In this document: piece by piece, positions 58,300 through 64,000 of the stretch
Numbering within the stretch: the stretch's first letter is position 1
Layout of the letters: each line of letters starts with the position of its first letter
Assembly (NCBI GenBank): GCA_963693305.1
Contig: OY855906.1
Location: 6,065,001-6,129,000, forward strand
DNA from: Meandrina meandrites
Taxonomy: Eukaryota; Cnidaria; Anthozoa; Scleractinia; Meandrinidae
Direction of reading: 5' to 3'
Length of the DNA stretch: 64,000 nucleotides
The notes under the pieces: model-generated
Told to the model about the DNA's origin: nothing
Seen by the model: the letters and a program-made list of their open reading frames with translations, nothing else
The model's database searches: none
Position numbers and translations under genes: made by a program

Positions 58300-61150
58300 A
58301 ACGAGGTACAGGGTTCGTACAGAATCTTGAATTCTTGAAAAAGTGAAAAATTTGCAAAGTAATTTTCCAGACCTGGAAAAAGTATGGAAAATCAAGATGG
58401 TCTTTGAAAAATGGGAAGAAGTACCTCGGGTAATTTAAAAGGAAAATATACATATGTTTTGCAGGGCACACGTCTTGACTTCTGTTGCCCAGTATTTCGG
58501 TTTGAAATGCACTTTCCATGGAAGCAAATCGACTCTAACTGTATTGGGAAACCAAATTAAATTATGACAATTTTAAATTTTCCTAAGAATTTCCAATGCA
58601 TATGCAACGTACAAAGCTTAAATTTTCAGCGACTGTCTTTCTTTTGGTTTGAAAGTGGAGGATTTCGAAAATAAGCGGCAGTTTCCCAGAGGTAAAAAGA
58701 ATAACAGAAATTTCGAACCATCGGCCCTAAAAGTGGTTGCAGTTGCCTACGAGAAGTGGCTTAAGCAAACTACGACGGCAACGGCAACGAGAACGTCACC
58801 AAACAAAAGGTTTAATGAGCAGAACAATAGCTCTGCACGTGCGTTTGAAGTCTTGGTACATTTCCTAGCCGTTCTCTGCAAATCAACAACGTGAAATGAC
58901 CCAATTCTGCGTATTCTGGACAACGTGAACCACGACGGCAAATTTTTAATTTTTCTATTTGGAGTTGAACGCTCTCTTTACACATTTAGTTTGAGCCAGT
59001 TCTTAAACCGACAGATACGCTGAATACATCTGAATAATCGCGAGATTCTAGAGTAAAATATAAATTCATTTTTCACCAGGCGTTGTCCTCGGCGTCGCCG
59101 TCGTCGTTGCTTAAGCTCCCTATTAGAGAGATGAAGCATGACGTTTGTTTTTCCCGCGAACTGAAAAAAATTCCACTTCTGCAGTCTGCCGTTTGGTACA
59201 TTGTTTTGGTGTTTGTTCGCTGAACTGAGCAGGTTTGCGTTTGTCGTGAATGTATGATTTTCCCCCAATTTTTCTGAAGGATCGATTTTAGAATTCGATC
59301 AAAAGGTAACAACATTTAAGGCAAGCTTGCCTTTGCCATTTGCCGTGTAACGTCATGTTTAATCTCTCTATTGCTTAGCAAAAGTTTGCGGTATGTTTGG
59401 ATTGAAAAGTGTTCGCTTACGCAATGTGGCGGCTTACAAGAACTGTTTGCACAGGGAAATTCGATTCTATTTACTGCAACCAAAACGGACATTAAGATGA
59501 TAATTTCGTTTTCTTACAAACGTCTGCAGCATAAACAATGTGGTGGAATCCTGATTTATCGAACTCAAGACGAAACGAAAATTGATTCGAGAAAGCGCGG
59601 ATAAAATTGAAGCGTTCAAATGAGTAAAAAAACAAAGCAATGGACTGAGATGACCACTGGTTTGAGTTATCCGATCCGGATGTTAAAAAAAAACTGCTTC
59701 GATAAATCGGGATTCTACTGCATTGCTATTCGAGCTTGTTATACTCTTTCTTCCATCAGACTCGAGGGCTGACGACATACCGGTATTTATTTTTGCTCAC
59801 CACTCTACTGGAGCTTAGTCCTTCCGCGGTCTAATCAATGTTTTGGTTTTGTGTGAGCCAATCAGATTACAGGAAATCGTATGTCTAGAAATAGATATGT
59901 GCCGGACTGATAAAGTCGAGTCCCGCCGTTCGACTTCATTTCACGGTCATTTTTTGGCACGGCCATCATTTAAAGTCCGTAACCTTGATATCCGTTATTC
60001 TTAAGACTACTGGAAATGCCGATGCGAAAAGTGAGAAATTCCTTGAAGCATTCAACATCAAGACCTTTGATTCACCTGATGCAAAATAATCGCGATCTCA
60101 AAGAGACCTTTGATTTATAATCGGTTCAAGCGAACTTGGGCGTTTCTCATTTGTTATGAAAACCCGGAATTTTGGCTGCAAAGTCAAATGGAACAGCCCA
60201 TACCAGTGAAAGCTTTCCGGAAAGGATGGAAATACTCAAAATGGAAAATCCCTTTATCATTTGTCAAACAATACTCGTCCCACGCCTCGCGCAGGAATCT
60301 AGAGTAGCACATGTACCAGACCGACTGGTCGTTTCGTTCAAATGGTCAACTAAACGCCCCGAACTAGCCGAACCGCTTCAAAAGGAATTTGGCACTACCA
60401 CGGGGACCGTTTTTTTTTTCGTGCAAATGGTAAACACCCCTTGTGTTTTCTTAGATGATTGACGACAGTGAAAAACGAAGCCGTTGATTCAGCAGAGTTC
60501 GCATGTCATTGAAAGGCGCAGTAAACAGTGAGGCACAACTTAAAGCAAGGGACCGCAAACGAAAATGCTGCTAATGTAGGATCCAACAAGGGATCTGATC
60601 ATCGTCACAGCTGTCCGCCGTTGCAATCCTGCTATATCGGTTCTAGTCGTGTTGGTGTTTCACAAAGTTTACTTTTTATGTAGTACGATCAGCCTTGTAG
60701 TATTGTTTGTCATTTAAACAGTGAGCCTCGAATTCGCGAAACCCTCGTTACTCTTAGACCTAGCCTCCTGGGCAGAGAGCTAGAGAACACGTGACCAGCC
60801 CAAAGACGTCTCAGTGCGCAGCTACTCAGAACAGAAATTGTAAATATTTTACAACAATTTCAAATACCACTGATCGACACAATGCTCACAATGGGACGAA
60901 ATCTAGGCTATACGACTTTACAGAATTAGGAATACCGAATGCAAATCACTGCTGTTCTTTGTGCGAATATTTTGTAACAAAACTAAAAATAGCCGTGGCT
61001 GAATAGTAACTGAGTTATTTGTTTTTTGTTCGAATTTGTTAACATTTTTTTACCAAATGTTTGGTGTGTTTGCCAAGAAAAACAGCAGATAACCTTTCAA
61101 CGAGCTGATAACAACTTTACTCGATCGATATTGCGACGAGGGGGGGTCAC
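58300..61150. other. Intergenic, no gene recognised
   Basis: No protein recognised. Sequence at 58315-58420 (GGTTCGTACAGAATCTTGAA, ACCTGGAAAAAGTATGG) reads like part of a dispersed repeat. Segments near 59550 and 59660-59720 (AATCCTGATTTATCGAACTC, CGATAAATCGGGATTCTACTG) resemble ends of the pogo-like MITE at 56462 and may be a decayed larger copy. Confidence 0.4.
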
Positions 61151-61751
61151 CGTTTACCGCCATTTTGTTTATACTTTGAAGGTCTTTGACCGAGCACCAA
61201 TGAATCGCCCGCTAGAAGTTTATTAAAATAATTTTAAAAAATGTAACTGATAGTACTATCAGATAATAAAGATACATTAAATTACAAAACTAAACAGTTG
61301 AAAGCGAACCGTACAACGTGGGAATGAAACACGAGACTAGCGAGCTGATTGCACAATCGATCGAACTAATAATTAACTACTTTGATCAAATCAAAACGCA
61401 ACAAGGACAGAATCTTACGACTTGCGCATCATCTACATTCAGTATCGCTCTAAATCGAGAATCGCTACGTTGTGTGACTCTTGTGAGTATATGTTGTATA
61501 TAGCTAGCGAATCGACTTCGACTTTTTTTACGAAATGACTTGCAGCGGAAACAACCGGACTCCATTTGACTGTCTCTTACGGATTGTTTAACTCTGTCGA
61601 TCGCTTTGTTGTCGGTCGATACTCATTTTCACAAACCGACCGTCCAGTCGGACAAACTTCTGTAAAATGAAGCGATCCATCCGAGCGGAATAGTCCTTGC
61701 CATTTTGCATTCCTTTCCACAGTGGCCCATGTTTCAGTAAAATGGAACGGT

Positions 61752-61871
61752 AAATTTCGGTCCGATCGATCAAAACCAGGGGGTGTTTCCTAACATTTCT
61801 AACTGAAGTAGACCACCTTTAGAGGTGGTTCAGATGTCCCGGTAGGAGCGAATCGAAACGGACCGAAATTT
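61752..61871. repeat. Inverted repeat enclosing a small hairpin
   Basis: Perfect 13-bp arms AAATTTCGGTCCG (61752-61764) and CGGACCGAAATTT (61859-61871), with a second 6-bp hairpin CCACCT-TTAG-AGGTGG (61813-61828) between them. Possibly a MITE or relic. Confidence 0.5.
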
Positions 61872-62784
61872 CCAAAGCTTTTAGGGGAATGGAGTAATCA
61901 AGAGTAAACACGGTTGTCCGGCCCGACTTCGATAGTCCCCCGCCGCGTACCCGATCCTTCGGTACAAGTTGTGCTCAAGATACGAGTCGGTTTTACCGGA
62001 AGCACAATCACTCATTGTCCTCATTCACATCGCTTTTAATAAGTGCAAAACATTGGCAAACTGAAAATATAGCTGTGGTTTGCAACCGACGGCTGAAAAA
62101 AAGCGTTTGATAAAAGAACAAAAACAAATTGTGGTATTTGCACAAGCTGTTCGGTTTTTCGTTCAGCGCCCGGGGCTCGCGAGAAACATCTGATTTTACG
62201 ATTCTGTGAGCTGTTATCAATTTATTATTCCGTTTGCGCCTTTTCTGAGAAATCGATCAAAAATTACTCCCTCATAAAGGCGTCGAAATTCTTAATCAAA
62301 GTCATTATCTCTCGCTTATCATTGACTATCTTATCTTCGCCATTTGCCGCCATCTTGGAGCCTTGTGGTACACAAAGATATATCAACATGGGAGGGCTGC
62401 GTACTTGCTACGTTGCGCTATCATTTTACTTGAATTAAAGAATTCCAATTTTAAAAATTTCTTCTATCTAATAAGGGATAAGTTGCTCAAACAAGAGATA
62501 ACGTTATTTCTTACATCGAAACATCAGCAAGGCCAAACTTACAGTTAATCTTCACGTACTTTCCCCCTACCCCACAAAGTAGCTTTTGACAAGAACAGAA
62601 GGTAAGGAGATTCTGGTATCTCCGCGTCGAAGAGCGTGTTTGATTAGTTTTTATTCATTTAAACTCGTATTTTAGGTCAAAAGCTAGTTTTCTTTCTATT
62701 TGTATATTTATTTGATTTTAGGAAATTGCGTTTTGCGTCGCTTTAAAGTAACGACCTTTTCAAACTTGCAAATTTTCGAAGACA

Positions 62785-62995
62785 TTTCCCGCCAAATGGA
62801 ACGCCATTTTGTTTTCGTGCGTCGATCGACTTGGACGCCGATCAATCCTTCGAGTGGTACAGAATTTTGATGACCGCTAGCTGTAGATAAGAGCGGAATA
62901 TTTATATTGACGTCGATTTTGTGATAAACTGTGTCCTTAAGTCCTATTTTGGTGACAGTGTGTTGGGAAGACCTTTCGTTCGGCGGCCATATTGG
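62785..62995 (+). promoter_or_regulatory. Putative promoter of the right-edge gene: E2F-like and YY1-like sites
   Basis: TTTCCCGCC (62785-62793) matches the E2F consensus. CGCCATTTTG (62802-62811) and GGCGGCCATATTGG (62982-62995) are YY1-like. All lie within 240 bases upstream of the start codon at 63022. Motif-based only. Confidence 0.4.
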
Positions 62996-63021
62996 ATTTC
63001 GAGTTTTCAGCGAACTGCACC

Positions 63022-63093
63022 ATGTCGGCCACAAGCGAAGCAGAAAACGTGACTGGAAAACCGAATGGCGAAAATTTTAACGACGAGATGAAG
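63022..63093 (+). CDS. First coding exon of an unidentified gene (5'-partial view)
   Basis: ATG in a strong context (CACCATGT) opens 24 codons, MSATSEAENVTGKPNGENF then NDEMK, followed in phase 0 by a consensus donor GTGAGC at 63094. The peptide is acidic, polar and without a recognisable domain; an N-terminal tail of a nuclear protein is plausible but I do not identify it. The following 900 bases show no obvious second exon, so the gene would continue beyond the window. Confidence 0.55.
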
Positions 63094-64000
63094 GTGAGCA
63101 AATTAAGATTAGTTTCTAGTTAAACGTGAAGTTGTATATCCATCGCGGATGTGTAGTCCTCCGGCTACTTCTTCGCTCAATTAGACATCGTACTGGTAAT
63201 AATGACTCCAGAAATTTATTAACAACAAACTTACTTCGGAAAGTAACATAATAAAAAGCTACAGTTTTGCACACAAAACACAACGGCCTACAATTTAGTG
63301 TCGAATTTATTGATGTTTCCTGCGATAAATCGGATTGGTTTGTTTTCTCCTGCCATGTGATGCATCGATAATATATTTAGCAACCTGCACATGAGCTCAG
63401 TGGAACCTACCACTGCATTTATGTATAAATCTCTAAACAAAACGTCAGAGTCACACAGATAAAAAAAAATGCGTGTTTTGAGGCATTTGAGCTTGTAGAT
63501 TCGAGGCATTGTGAAGAAAATTTTGTTTAGAGATGGTGTGGAGTCTTAGGCACTTTTTATAGGTATGCAAGGCGTGTAAAGACTGTCATCTTTTGTTGTT
63601 GCAAGGAATCTGTGGGGTACTTCTAAGTAAAACTGGGTATTTCTGTATGTACTGGATGCAAATGAAGTCACATTGTTTTGCCTTTGTTTGTGATTATTTG
63701 TATTTTGGAGCAGTATTGTGTCATCTTTTATTTCTTTTGTTTTACGTCATCTGTGTCCAGTACCTACAGAAAGATCCGTAAAATTGATGGGGGCAAGTAA
63801 AAACAATTATGGTTATTTTAGTACAGGTAATTAATTTTTGCTAGTGTTTTTAAAGGGTGAGTGGTTTTTCAGAAAAGAAGTGTAAGGGATTTTAGGATTA
63901 ACATCTGTTAGGATATTTCACATGGGAAATTTTCTAAACTGCTAACATGGTTTAGTATATACCGTATCAATCAGCGGACATGCTGATTGGTTAACTTGGA
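63094..64000. other. Probable intron 1 of the right-edge gene
   Basis: AT-rich, no coding exon recognised. A plus-strand open frame at 63593-63781 is hydrophobic and T-rich, as expected by chance in T-rich DNA. Confidence 0.35.

Noticed and set aside
1..64000. CRISPR arrays, operons or bacterial-type systems
   Set aside because: The sequence is spliced animal DNA; tandem repeats present lack the regular repeat-spacer pattern.

Overview
This window is animal nuclear DNA: AT-rich, intron-dense and full of short transposons. It carries three recognisable metazoan genes and the first exon of a fourth. The gene set (REV3L, FOXO, NPAT), the shared intron positions I recall from vertebrates, and the tRNA-derived SINEs and small inverted-repeat elements suggest an early-branching animal, most likely an anthozoan cnidarian such as a stony coral. 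The organism is an inference; no species-diagnostic sequence was identified.

Layout. (1) About 2.8-23.6 kb, minus strand: REV3L, catalytic subunit of DNA polymerase zeta. I reconstructed 29 consecutive phase-compatible coding exons (about 2,772 codons). The C-terminal exons (thumb end and cysteine clusters) are missing and should lie left of position 1. (2) 23.6-34.5 kb: intergenic, with one nested foldback element, a related hairpin and a palindromic repeat, but no credible gene. (3) 34.8-36.6 kb, plus strand: FOXO, two coding exons, with all three AKT-type sites and the C-terminal activation motif, behind a CCAAT/CRE-rich proximal promoter. (4) 36.6-41.4 kb: FOXO 3' flank and intergenic DNA. 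(5) 42.0-56.2 kb, plus strand: NPAT, histone-gene coactivator, 15 coding exons (1,255 codons), whose introns are heavily loaded with transposons. (6) 56.2-63.0 kb: intergenic, more small elements. (7) 63.0 kb: first coding exon of an unidentified plus-strand gene that continues past the right edge.

The genes are ordinary conserved nuclear regulators: translesion synthesis (REV3L), insulin/stress-responsive transcription (FOXO) and S-phase histone transcription (NPAT). They do not form an operon or pathway. The less ordinary material is in the mobile DNA: a Tc1/mariner-type element with about 230-bp terminal inverted repeats that keeps only the DNA-binding half of a transposase; three similar-sized TTAA-flanked elements in and around NPAT; a hairpin repeat whose two copies differ by compensatory changes, one copy sitting in the NPAT promoter; and an NPAT intron made almost wholly of stacked elements. 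I found no novel multi-gene system.
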